Below the pieces are notes generated by a model. The model saw nothing but the letters and a program-made list of their open reading frames with translations, made no database searches and was not told the origin of the DNA. A stretch of DNA of 64,000 nt, taken from contig NC_073340.2 in NCBI RefSeq assembly GCF_027580225.2, forward strand, positions 37,639,501 to 37,703,500, in the 5' to 3' direction. The stretch comes from Misgurnus anguillicaudatus. Lineage: Eukaryota > Chordata > Actinopteri > Cypriniformes > Cobitidae. This document shows, piece by piece, positions 1 through 64,000 of the stretch (position 1 is the stretch's first letter; each line of letters begins with the position of its first letter). A program made the position numbers and the translations under genes.

Positions 1-54634
<54,634 letters not shown>

Positions 54635-55760
54635 AACGCACACAGACGCACACACACAAACACACACACACTGTCCTGTACGGCTGTGTTTTGAGTCACA
54701 GTGAAGGTGGGCAGGACTATCCAACGCTTCTTCATTTCATTTATTTAATTAACAAAGACTATATGAAGAGGAGGGGAACTGATGAAGGACACACATGATG
54801 ATGATGATGATGATGATGACCTGTGTTAGGGCCAAATACTGAAAGTTTCTTGTGATGGGGATACAGTGCCTTACCATGAGAAAGAGGAGCTATGCAAGAC
54901 GATAAAGACACCCTGGACGAGCGAGAGAGAGAGAGAGAGAGCGAGCTTGTACCCCTCAGGACTAATGTTGGCTACATATTCTCCTCTGCTATTCTCTTTA
55001 TTTGTTTTGGTTTATTTTGGTAATGCACCCGAGTGACGGTCGAGTTACTCTTTATATTCAAGCTGTAGAAAAATATTCTCTAAAAACGTTTCATTGCATG
55101 TTTATTATGCAAGTTTAAGGAAAACATTTGAAAACGTACGCAAGCTGATCTATATCACACCTGCAATTTTATAGGTTAAAGAACATTTAAGATAACATTG
55201 TACTGTTGAAGTATATTGTGGGCTTTTCCTCTGTCATACGCCAAAAACCAGACGGAGACGCAGCAATCGGAGACAAACCTCTTCATCGTAGTATTAGTTA
55301 AATGCAGAAGCAATATCAGTATCTCAGAAAGTCCAGCCTTCATCATAGAGAGAGAGAGAGAGAGACATTCACACAGTTTACAAGGCTTTACAACTGCAAA
55401 ACTTCAACATGAGAGCACATGAAATACTAAAGGACTCGAGCATCTCCATCCTTCAGAAAATCACTGCACTTTCTTTCATAGCCATGACAAAGACAAGATG
55501 CTTTTCTTCTTTCTTATACAAACAATGTGAAGTCATTGCAATAACAACAAATGGGCTAAAAAAACCAGCCGCAAATATGTGAGAGAAATTTTACTCATGT
55601 AAAGAATTTTGATAACAAAAAACCTCATAGGAAAATAATCTGTCAGACTGTAGTGTACTGTGTAAAGTTGTGAGCATATAACTGTGTGTCATCTATAAAG
55701 GGAACTCAAAGACATGCATGATTTTGACAAATAAAAGGATTATTTATTCATGCTTGTAGA
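54635..55760 (+). other. ryr2: Probable ryr2 3' untranslated region
   Basis: The region starts at the TAA stop and runs to just past the AATAAA at 55730-55735, an inferred length of about 1.1 kb. It has no coding potential. It carries short microsatellites, namely CA near 54635-54670, a GATGAT run near 54797-54820, and GA runs near 54922-54940 and 55348-55364. The end point is inferred from the poly(A) signal only. Confidence 0.6.
55730..55735 (+). promoter_or_regulatory. ryr2: Candidate poly(A) signal AATAAA for ryr2
   Basis: This is the first canonical AATAAA I noticed after the stop codon. It is followed within about 40 nt by a G/T-rich stretch (cttgtagatggggatgttt), as expected for a cleavage site near 55750-55760. 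Other AATAAA-like hexamers occur further downstream, so alternative 3' ends are possible. Confidence 0.5.
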
Positions 55761-56377
55761 TGGGGATGTTTTAATGTCAACAGAAACTTGTTGATCTGCT
55801 CAAATGTTTAAACATTGTCAGTATGAGGGAGTAAAGATCTCAGATTCATCAGTATTCATATCTTCTGTTTATTATTAATGAAAGATCTTAATCATCACCA
55901 CAACATCATCGTTTCATGTTCAGGAAAAAGGCTGCTGAATATTCATACCTGTACTGTGAAGTGTTGTAAAAAGTGAAGAGATTTGTAGGCTTTATCTGAA
56001 CTGAAAGGTCTAACGAAAAACTTCAGATAATGAAACCCATTTAAAAGTTAAGATGTGGAAATATTAAACAGAAGCGGAGAATCATTTCCATCAGTAAAAT
56101 AAACTGCAACAGTGTGTCTATAGATGATATTTAATATCAGGTTAATATGATCTGTCAAGCACGTTGGGATTCGACTGTGTCTGTATTGTTTTTAATAATG
56201 AGACTCATCACGTTCATCTTTCCTCCTGTGGTCTGTGTTCATCTTTTTCTGTCACAAAGCACAAATGTTTCTCTCGCCGTCTAAAAAAACTCAGTCCATG
56301 AGAAACCTCACAAAAAACCGAAATCATTGAATGTGAGCTGGTTTCTGCTGTCATCGGCAGCTTTTATTCTTCATTCG
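55761..56377. other. Downstream flank, no recognised feature
   Basis: This is non-coding sequence after the inferred ryr2 cleavage site. Part of it may belong to a longer 3' UTR if a more distal poly(A) site is used. Confidence 0.4.
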
Positions 56378-56575
56378 AGGGATAGTTCACCAAAAAATGA
56401 AAATTCTGTCATCGTTTGCTCATTCTAATATTATTGTAAACCTGTATGAGTTTCTATTTTCTGATAAACACAAAAGAAGATATTGTGATAAATGATGGTA
56501 ACCACACAGTTGATGATACCCATTGAATTTCATTGTATATGGAAGTTAATCGGTTACGATCAGCTGGTTGCTTAA
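56378..56575. repeat. Dispersed fish repeat (TTCACC..AAAATGAAAATTCTG)
   Basis: The string gatagttcaccaaaaaatga, followed by attctgtcatcgtttgctca and aacctgtatgagtttct, is a very familiar interspersed repeat in cyprinid genomes. One copy, borders approximate. Confidence 0.7.
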
Positions 56576-58355
56576 CTAGAGGTCGACCGATATGGCTTTT
56601 TCTCTGGCCGATGCCGATATTTAGAAATCAGGGCAGCCGATGGCCGAAATGTTTGGCTGATTTTCTATATGTACCTAATAATCAAATTATCTAAAAAAAC
56701 TTTTTTACAAATATGTTTAAAATGTCTTTATATATAAATACATAAGTAAAATGTAAGTACTCTGAAAAAGAGAGTATAAAAATCGAGTGTCTGTAGACCT
56801 CTCACCACTGTTTTAAACATAGCTCATTTTTTCCATTCACTCCACCCCTTTCTTCTGGGTTTCTTCTAAAGCCACGCCCCCAAAACACATGAACGCGCAA
56901 CAGCTTTGCTGGGAGAAGGATTTACCTCAGACAAGCGGAGAGGAAGGAGCGCGGTGCATGTAATAACATCATGTCACAATCACATGTAATAATACACCTA
57001 ACTTTATCAGTAGGAATATAAACAGATAGGATGCCTTCTAGTACTCACTATTAAGCCAGTGTTTTGCATGGAAGAGTTTCCGTGATGAAAGCATTGTGGA
57101 CTCTGATGAGGACTACACTCCGGAGACAATACCTCTACCGCATCATCGACTGGAGGCAGGCTTGTGCACAATTCAGAATTTCAGAATTGGCCTCCATTCA
57201 ATTCATGAATTGGAATTTGAATTGAATTGACTCCGCCCTACAGGAAGTTGAATTCGAATTGGAATTGGAATGACAGGAAGTGGAATTAAATTCATGGCAA
57301 TTCAAAGAAATTCCACAGTGACACAACAGAAAGAATCTCCCATTCAGTGTTAGGAAAGTTACTTTGGAAAATTGTTTGGCAACCATTTTAAATACTTGGT
57401 AAAATTAAAGCATTCTGAGAAATGAAGTCATGTTACATCGTGTTCCATAAAATTACAATTGCAAAAAAAATCAAACTTAATTATTTGTTATGTGACTAGA
57501 GTTTTTATATTAACATTTCCTGTTAATATAATCTGTACAAACGAATATATTTATAGAATATGTAAGGCAAACATATATGACATATACTGAAAGCTTCATT
57601 TTTAACACTTCACTTACTGTATAATATGTATAAGAATTTCTTTGAATTTCTATTGAATTGCAATTCTGCTTCCTTTAATTCAAACTAGAATTGTTATTCC
57701 ACATCCTGCTTTTGACATAAATTCAAATTCAATTCTAATTCAAGAATTGAATTGGAATTTAGGAGTCATTCTCAATTCAATTCTGAATTCTGCACAAGCC
57801 TGACTCGAGGAAAAGCCACGTGATATTTACTCTCGTTTGATTTCTTCGTTTATTCCTGTATTTACTAGTAAAATATTTATTTGTCCCTTTACAGGGAAAT
57901 TTATGCAGCAACAGACCTCACAAACATACAATTTATAAAAAGGAAACAACACAATAACCAACCATGAAACAAACATAACACAACCTTATTTGCCTTGTTT
58001 GCCTTCGCTGACTGGATAGGCTATGCACTTTCTGTGAGCTGTGAATGCACTTTCTGTGCCATACTTTTGCTCTTCCTAGAGTGCCTCGTGCACGTTCAAA
58101 TCAATCGGGTGTGCACATGTCTGGGCAGATCCCATAGCAACGGGTGGTGCCATGGTAGCGAGAGAGAGTGATATTCGAGCAAGCTAATCATTTGTTTCGT
58201 CCCGAATGGAAAAATTAGCTGTGTTTAAAACAGTCGTGAGAGGTCTACAGACACTTGAGTTTTATACTCTCTTTTTCAGAGTACTTACATTTTAATCATG
58301 TATTTGTATATAAAGACAGTTTAAACAAATTTGTAAAAAAGTTTTTTAGATAATT
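56576..58355. mobile_element. hAT-like element (AGAGGTCGACCGATA end) with 150-bp inverted arms, incomplete
   Basis: The left terminus agaggtcgaccgatatggct is a common fish hAT-like end. An arm at 56685-56838 is inverted at 58204-58355 (aattatctaaaaaaactttt versus its complement). The right terminus is not found, so the right end is deleted. Another complete element is nested between the arms. Confidence 0.65.
57156..57801. mobile_element. hAT-type element with GCAGGCTTGTGCA termini, nested
   Basis: The left end gcaggcttgtgcacaattca is inverted at the right (ttctgcacaagcct). Flanks gactggag and gactcgag are an 8-bp duplication with one mismatch. The sub-terminal sequence is a dense mesh of gaattgaattg motifs in both orientations. 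Confidence 0.8.
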
Positions 58356-59251
58356 CCTGCCTACCCTGCCTTTAAGTCAAAGTATTTAAAAAACTGATGA
58401 CTGGTCTTTCTGAAGAGTTTTACAACCTCCTCTGCAGCATGCATTTATCAGACACAGATATTACCTGACACTCTGCTGTCATCATCTTTGATCAGTTTTT
58501 TCCCATGGCTTTTATTGCTTTGTAGCATAAAATCCTTATTTGGTAGACCTGATGAATTATTTATTCATCACAAAGTTAACATAGTAAATGTCTATGTTTT
58601 TCAGTTGAGACTGTTATTCAGGGCAAATCTTTCTAAACACATTTACATTCTCATTTCTGAGGCGCTATAAGTGACTGATTGTGCTGACAGTGACGTCTTA
58701 TGAGTTTAGTTTTGGGACAGATCTGTTGTTTCAACCGTTCATTCAAATGAATCCATTCAAAAGAGTCAGTTCGCGAATCGGAAGCGCTGTGTTCTAATCC
58801 AGGCTGAGCAGCGCAAAACTGTAAACAAAGTGTTACTGTGGGGCCTCTGGCCTTAGTTAGTCAAACGAGTTTCTGTTTGAAAGATCATATGGGGGGCCCC
58901 ATACATAGACTCACCCTGGGCCCACAAATTTTCTAAAATCATCAACTATGTGTAATACACTTAACCAGCAATAGTTAGCCTGTCCGGAACCGAGCTGACT
59001 TAAACCACATCACTGTGTGACACTTGCTTTACATGTGAATGGCCCCTACGCTAATAAGATTTTGTTTCTCTCTCCCTGTCTCGTCCTCGATCCCAAGGAC
59101 AATGAGACAAACAGATCCAGTTCCGGTAAATGTGAAAGTCGGCACACCTCTGATCTACTGGCTGTTCTTCAACGGGATGCCCAGCTGATGCCTGACCAAT
59201 GACCACCGGCAGAACCCACTTAATATCCGCTTAATCTCCATATCCGTTTCA

Positions 59252-59253
<2 letters not shown>
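58356..59253. other. Gene-free flank with repeat-like sequence
   Basis: There is no credible gene. 59040-59220 (cctgtctcgtcctcgatccc, then agatccagttccgg) looks like the body of the dispersed repeat whose tail follows. The short frame at 59017-59202 has no recognisable domain. Confidence 0.4.

Positions 59254-59299
<46 letters not shown>
59254..59299. repeat. (TA)n microsatellite
   Basis: This is a perfect TA run of about 46 nt inside the dispersed repeat. Confidence 0.97.
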
Positions 59300-59303
<4 letters not shown>

Positions 59304-59620
59304 AGGGTTTTTTCCTCCTAGGACTTTTTTTTACTTCCCCGGCTAAAAAATCCAGGGTTTTTTTCTCCTAGGGGGTTTTTCAACCTGGGGAGGCAGCCGT
59401 CTTGGGCTTAACTTCTATACGTTACATTAGTAATACATTCGCTTTAATGTTGATTTATAGCCGCAGCAAATTTAGCTGCTTGTGCTATCGTTTATTATGT
59501 TGTGCTATCTGTCGATTTTCTGTGCTTTTCACTGCATCTATTAATGTAAAGCTGCTTTGATACAATTACCAAATTGTGAAAAGCGCTATATAAATAAAAT
59601 TGAATTGACTTGAACTGTAA
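59300..59620. repeat. Retroposon-like tail ending GCGCTATATAAATAAA
   Basis: The stretch ends tgtaaagctgctttgataca, then gtgaaaagcgctatataaat and aaaattgaattgactt. This is a frequent 3' tail of fish LINE/SINE-type repeats. + orientation, 5' border unclear. Confidence 0.65.
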
Positions 59621-61364
59621 CAACACGAAAAACATTTCCTCGGTGGATATGCCTTTCAACCTTTCGCCATCGAGTCAGTTTTGTTTTGAGTAATAAAAGC
59701 AGGGAGACAGAAAGCATGTGCGCGCGGCTCTGCTCTCTCTGTCACGCAAACAAAAATCATCATCACTCATTAATCACATGAAATGAGCCTAATCTTTGCA
59801 CGGACAGTGCACCGCGAGACATAAGCCCATCGCGCTGTTGTACTGGCTGCTTAATTCGCGCGATCCCGCCATCGTTTACACACACGGGACGGGAGTGATC
59901 TGCTTGCAGCAAGAGGCAACGTCACGAGTTCTACAACAACGCTTAGGTGCCCGCAGATGCCGCAGGTGTTAGGTTTGAGCAGTGATGTGCTGAAGTTTAC
60001 AGTCTGTAACACTGACGTCTTTCTCTGACCTTCACCACCGTCCTGTAAATGTCAATGTGATGCTCAAATTCTGCTATTACACATATTACTCTCTCTCTCT
60101 CTCTATTTGTCTTTCTCTCTCTCTGTCTGTCTGTCTCTCTCTTTTGTTTCTGATTAGTTATTATAGTAATTGCTAATTGCTCACCAGTGTCACAATAATA
60201 ATTCTCAGTACAGATATTACTGCCATCAAATCTAGATTGAACTGAAAACAATCAACACACCATTATTTTTTTACAGCAGCATTAATGTCTGCAAGTGTTG
60301 ATGAGACTGAAGGAAGATGATGATGATGATGATGATGATGATGGGACTGAAGAGCTCAGATGCAAACTCCTCTAAGTGTGTCTGACACTTTTCTTATAAA
60401 TGAGCATTTATTATAGATTCTGCAAACAAAGCTGTAGCTTTGAATGACCTGAGATCTGGGTTAATCAGATTTTAAGTAGGCTAAAAGTATTTGATGAACA
60501 TGTAATACACATTGAGAGCGTTCGGTTACATCATTATCTCATTTTTGTGGATGTGCCGTTTAGAGACTTTTACATCCGAGCTCCTCAAATATCAACATCT
60601 CACTTTACAGTATGTGTGATCCTGATCAAAATATCAAACTGTACACTTATGAAACATTTCTTATAGTGTTGCAATTTTACCACCAACAAACATGTTCCCA
60701 TATATTTGATATGGTACAGCTGATATTCTCTGAGGTGAAACACATTCATATGAAACTGTTCTTCATTTAGTGTCAATGTAATTTCATCTGATAGCATTTT
60801 CTTTCAGGTATATGGGTGAAAATGAAAGAGAGATGATTTAAATAGTAAAAAGTCATTTTCTCCTGTACTGATTTTCTCTCTCTCATGTGTAGTTTTGTTA
60901 ACAGATGTTGTGCAGGTGATTTCTGTACAAACACACTGAGCTGAAATATTGCTTTCATTAACATATAGTTTCACTCCAATATAAAAACAACAGACAACCG
61001 ACTTCAGTCCACAGAGAAACCACTTTCATTATAGAGATCTCTTTCTCTTACGTTCCTTCAAAAACCTTTTACCCCCAAATAATGAGACCGGCATAAGAAA
61101 GAAGATTTATATTTGATCCTTAAGAGGCGTTTGCTTTATTTGAACTACTGTAAGTGTAAAGAGAGAGAGAGAGAGAGAGAGACATCTGCTGAAGTATAAA
61201 CTGTATCATTGTCTGTATCATGTGTTCAATGACTTTCATATATTTAACATGCTCAATGTTGTTGCTTTATCAGAAGAAACATTCAGTAAATGACATTCAT
61301 TTTTCAAACATCACTATTTAATCTAAAACTAAACCTGCTTGTTTGCAGTCATGAGCTTTTCAGA
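59621..61364. other. Gene-free flank
   Basis: 59690-59950 is CpG-richer than its surroundings but has no gene. Imperfect CT runs lie at 60088-60142, a GAT run at 60317-60341 and a GA run at 61160-61182. No coding exon was recognised. Confidence 0.45.
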
Positions 61365-61990
61365 GCATTTCATTTCATTTCATTTCAGGTTTATTTAACA
61401 GGGACAATGCACATCAATAATACATTTAAGTAATGTACAATGTGCCAGAATTAGCCAAAAGGCTATTTTACATCTGTTGTCCCTGGACAGATCGCATGAT
61501 GTCCCACCTAAAAAGATAAAAATATTATGACCATACAATTTTAATACAATAAAAAGGCAAAATATAAGTACAAGTATACAAAAAAAATAAAAACAAATAT
61601 AAAGTCAATATAAAAATTTTGACTCAGCACTTTACACATGAGTGACGATAACACAAGTGGCTCAAGCAAACTGACAGGACGGGAAAGATGTGGTGTCTAT
61701 GTGTAGTGCTGACAGTCTTGATTATCTATTAGCCATTTCTTTAAGTGAAATTTAAAAGAAGCGTAAGTTTTAAAATTCCTAATGTGTATTGGAATGAGAT
61801 TCCATTCACGAGCTGCCCTAACTGAAAAGGCTGTTTGGCCAAATGCACTCTTCCTCAATGGAACAATACAATCACCTCTTGTTGCACTCCGTGTAAATCT
61901 ATGTGTGTTTTGAGCTTAGAGGCCAATTTAATGTTATTAACCTTATGTAAAAGTAAGTAATATAACTCACATCCACATGATATTTAGATG
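61365..61990 (-). mobile_element. Non-LTR retrotransposon (LINE) 3' remnant
   Basis: On the minus strand, NTHRFTRSATRGDCIVPLRK is followed by FSVRAAREWNLIPIHIRNFK and FHLKKWLIDNQ, the usual C-terminal end of a LINE reverse-transcriptase polyprotein. Then comes a 3' UTR (tgtaaaatagccttttggct) ending in ATTTC-type repeats at 61365-61387. The frame is broken by a stop just upstream. The clade (L2/Rex-like) is not certain. Confidence 0.75.
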
Positions 61991-62274
61991 TGATCTCATG
62001 TGAAATTGAGGCAAGTGATCACAAGTGTTATAGACCTGAAAGCATTACAGTAAAGTTTAGTTTTTTTATGATAATTCAGTGGCAGTCAGGTGAACGCTGA
62101 GAGTTTCGAGAGAAATGTCTTGCTGGGATAATTGATTAAATCAACATGCGTTCAACTGTGATGTTCATTCATTTTTCTCCTTCACTATTGTTCATCTTCA
62201 CAAGCTCTCAAACCACTTTGATTATCTGAGAAACATTAAATTCTGATTTTTAAACTGATCTCATCTGGTCTTAA

Positions 62275-64000
62275 AAGTGCCATATAATGTAACATGATTG
62301 TTTCCTCCTTAAACCTCATGCACGCAAAAGAGTACTGGAAACAGACCAATCTCAACATATCACCAACTGTGATGTTACAGTCCAGATGTACACCCCAAAC
62401 ATTAAATTAATTACAATGATGTTACAATGATAATAACAAAGTTGTGACTGCTGAGTATGCACCATAATGCTAGTTAATGATATATTATGTTTAGGCTGAA
62501 GTTCTACTATTGATGTTAAGTAGAGTTGAATTAGAATAGAGTTTATTTCAAATGTATGCAAAAAAAGAACATTAAACAAGAAAATGAAATCAAGTATACA
62601 AATCACACAAAACGTAAAATAAGAAGAAGTAACAATAATTACCCCCAAAGTATTTTTTTTACATAACTGTAGTCAATGTCCTTATACAAAAAGAGGTGAG
62701 AAGGAGGAAAAAAACGTATTTAATCTAACCCTTTATCCACAAGTCAGAGCTTACAATAATCGACCCACACACCAGATATTCATACATCTTACTTAGTTAT
62801 ACCTCAAAACAATAAAAAAGTACATCAATTATGTAAACAAGGAAGAAAAATGTCCTATAAAAGATTAAATTATTCATTTATACATTTCTGCAACTTAAGA
62901 AAACAATAAAAAGAAAGAAAAAATAAACAAATAAATAATAGAATTAATGAAGTGATAATTATAACACAATAAAACTAAAGACAATTATTAGCCCCAAAAC
63001 TTCTAGTTGATTATTCACCCCTCTCTACATCCCTACACTGCAACACATTTCTGTAGAAATTACAGTATTGCTGGTTATTACTTACTGTAGATTTTACATT
63101 TATGTTATTTACTGGCAACAGTTTGTTCAAAGTTAAATGAACATGAAACATTTTCAGTTCTACAGTAAGTTACTGTCAACCAGCTGCATAATTACAGAAT
63201 TTTTTTTACAGTGTATTTCTCTCGAATTAAGACCATATCTTTATACATGAATTTAAACTGATTTATGTTTTAGTTCCTCGTTGAGACTGTTTCATATCCT
63301 TACTCCAGAGCTTGAGATACAAAAAATTTCCTCATTGTCCAAATTCTGTTAATTTTTAAATGATGTGTCCCCTTTAAATTATAATCTCCCTCTCTTGCCC
63401 TGAATAATATTTGAATATTTCTCTGCAATAGATTATTTTTAGCTTTAAACATTAATTGGGCTGTTTGATACTTCACAATATCTATTATCTATTATAATGA
63501 ATGAGTATGATCCCTATACCCAGCTTTGTGAATAATTCTTATTGGCTCTTTTTTGAAGAACAACTATTGAATGTAGTGAACTTTTTATAATTGTGACCCC
63601 AAATCTCAGCACAGTAATTAGTATATGGTAAAACTAGTGAACAGAACAACATGTGGAGTGATTTAAGATCCAAAACCTGCTTTACTCCGTTTAATACCGC
63701 AATTGATCTTGATAGTTTTCATTCATATGTGATTTCCAAGTTATAGTTACAGTTATGTTTTGCAGGTTCATACTGAAAAAAACAAACTTAGCACTCAGAA
63801 ACATCCATTAACAATCTCCAAACAATTAATTATTCCTCATAATTTGATACAGACTCAAACATAAGATCTGTTTACATACACACAGAGCTACTGAAGGAGA
63901 AACAGCCAATTAGAGCAGAGCTCAACATTATTATTCATGACCCTTTCAAATAAGATAATAATAGACCATTTCATTATAAAGACCAATCCTAGGGTTATAA
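62275..64000. mobile_element. TTAA-flanked 'AGGTGC' element, copy 4, split by a LINE and cut by the window end
   Basis: TTAA (62271-62274) precedes AAGTGCCATATAATG. The sequence follows copies 1 and 2 to about 62518 (ctgaagttctactattgatg), is interrupted, and resumes at about 63748 (agttacagttatgttttgca) to the end. The right terminus is outside the window. Confidence 0.82.
62519..63747 (-). mobile_element. LINE reverse-transcriptase remnant inserted in the TTAA element
   Basis: On the minus strand, FCSLVLPYTNYCAEIWG is followed after frameshifts by IVKYQTAQLMFKAKNNLLQR and LKGTHHLKINRIWT, the C-terminal part of a non-LTR retrotransposon polyprotein. An A/T-rich 3' region ends at 62519. Several frameshifts make it dead. 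It differs from the LINE at 61365-61990. Confidence 0.72.

Noticed and set aside
59017..59202. 61-codon frame in the 3' flank as a small gene
   Set aside because: It lies in repeat-like sequence and shows no recognisable domain or splice context.
59690..59950. CpG-richer stretch as a promoter of a downstream gene
   Set aside because: No downstream exon found on either strand up to 64000, and the neighbourhood is transposon-derived.

Overview
The window comes from a bony fish, very probably a cyprinid-type teleost. It has vertebrate gene structure (GT-AG introns, long GT/CA/GA microsatellites) and carries dense small non-autonomous DNA transposons (hAT-, Harbinger-, mariner- and TTAA-target types) of the kind that crowd cypriniform genomes. 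There is one gene. From about 1.4 kb to 54.6 kb the + strand carries the ryanodine receptor 2 gene (ryr2), missing only its 5' end. I could place 87 coding exons. They join in one uninterrupted frame of 4404 residues and a TAA stop at 54632-54634. Mammalian RYR2 is about 4970 residues, so roughly the first 560 residues lie upstream of the window. RYR2 identity, rather than RYR1 or RYR3, rests on isoform-specific stretches such as the linker before the first membrane helix, the RRIS phosphorylation loop and the C-terminus ending QYEDQLN. I cannot tell which teleost copy (ryr2a or ryr2b) it is.

Layout: 1-1393 intron; 1394-2030 end of the N-terminal solenoid; 2112-5641 SPRY1; 5845-7362 RYR repeats 1-2; 7546-9728 SPRY2; 9813-12919 linker and SPRY3; 12998-15059 junctional solenoid with the divergent acidic loop; 15971-22569 bridging solenoid; 22775-27178 RYR repeats 3-4 with the phosphorylation loop; 27391-34395 helical domains; 34936-35048 calmodulin-binding helix; 35134-43676 core solenoid; 43764-45070 EF-hands and the region before the membrane; 45163-45537 charged linker; 45683-54634 membrane channel, pore and C-terminal zinc-binding domain; 54635 to about 55.76 kb 3' UTR; and 55.8-64 kb a gene-free flank built mostly of nested transposons and LINE remnants.

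The product is the homotetrameric calcium-release channel of the sarcoplasmic/endoplasmic reticulum. The cytoplasmic solenoids and SPRY/RYR-repeat domains sense partners and ligands (FKBP, calmodulin, kinases, Ca2+, ATP) and pull on the pore made by the last exons.

The most unusual points are these. (1) The exon at 21644-21734 is preceded by GG instead of an AG acceptor. (2) The pore loop has Gln where the family has Glu (GGGIGDQ). (3) A roughly 1.2-kb minisatellite in the intron before 12252 appears to have grown out of that exon's own acceptor and first codons, and it carries many decoy acceptors. (4) An 891-bp inverted-repeat element carries a decayed RecQ-like helicase exon. (5) Two short introns have lengths divisible by three, contain no stop and stay in frame if retained. 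(6) Several transposons with clean target duplications are nested inside each other. I found no independent undescribed multi-gene system.
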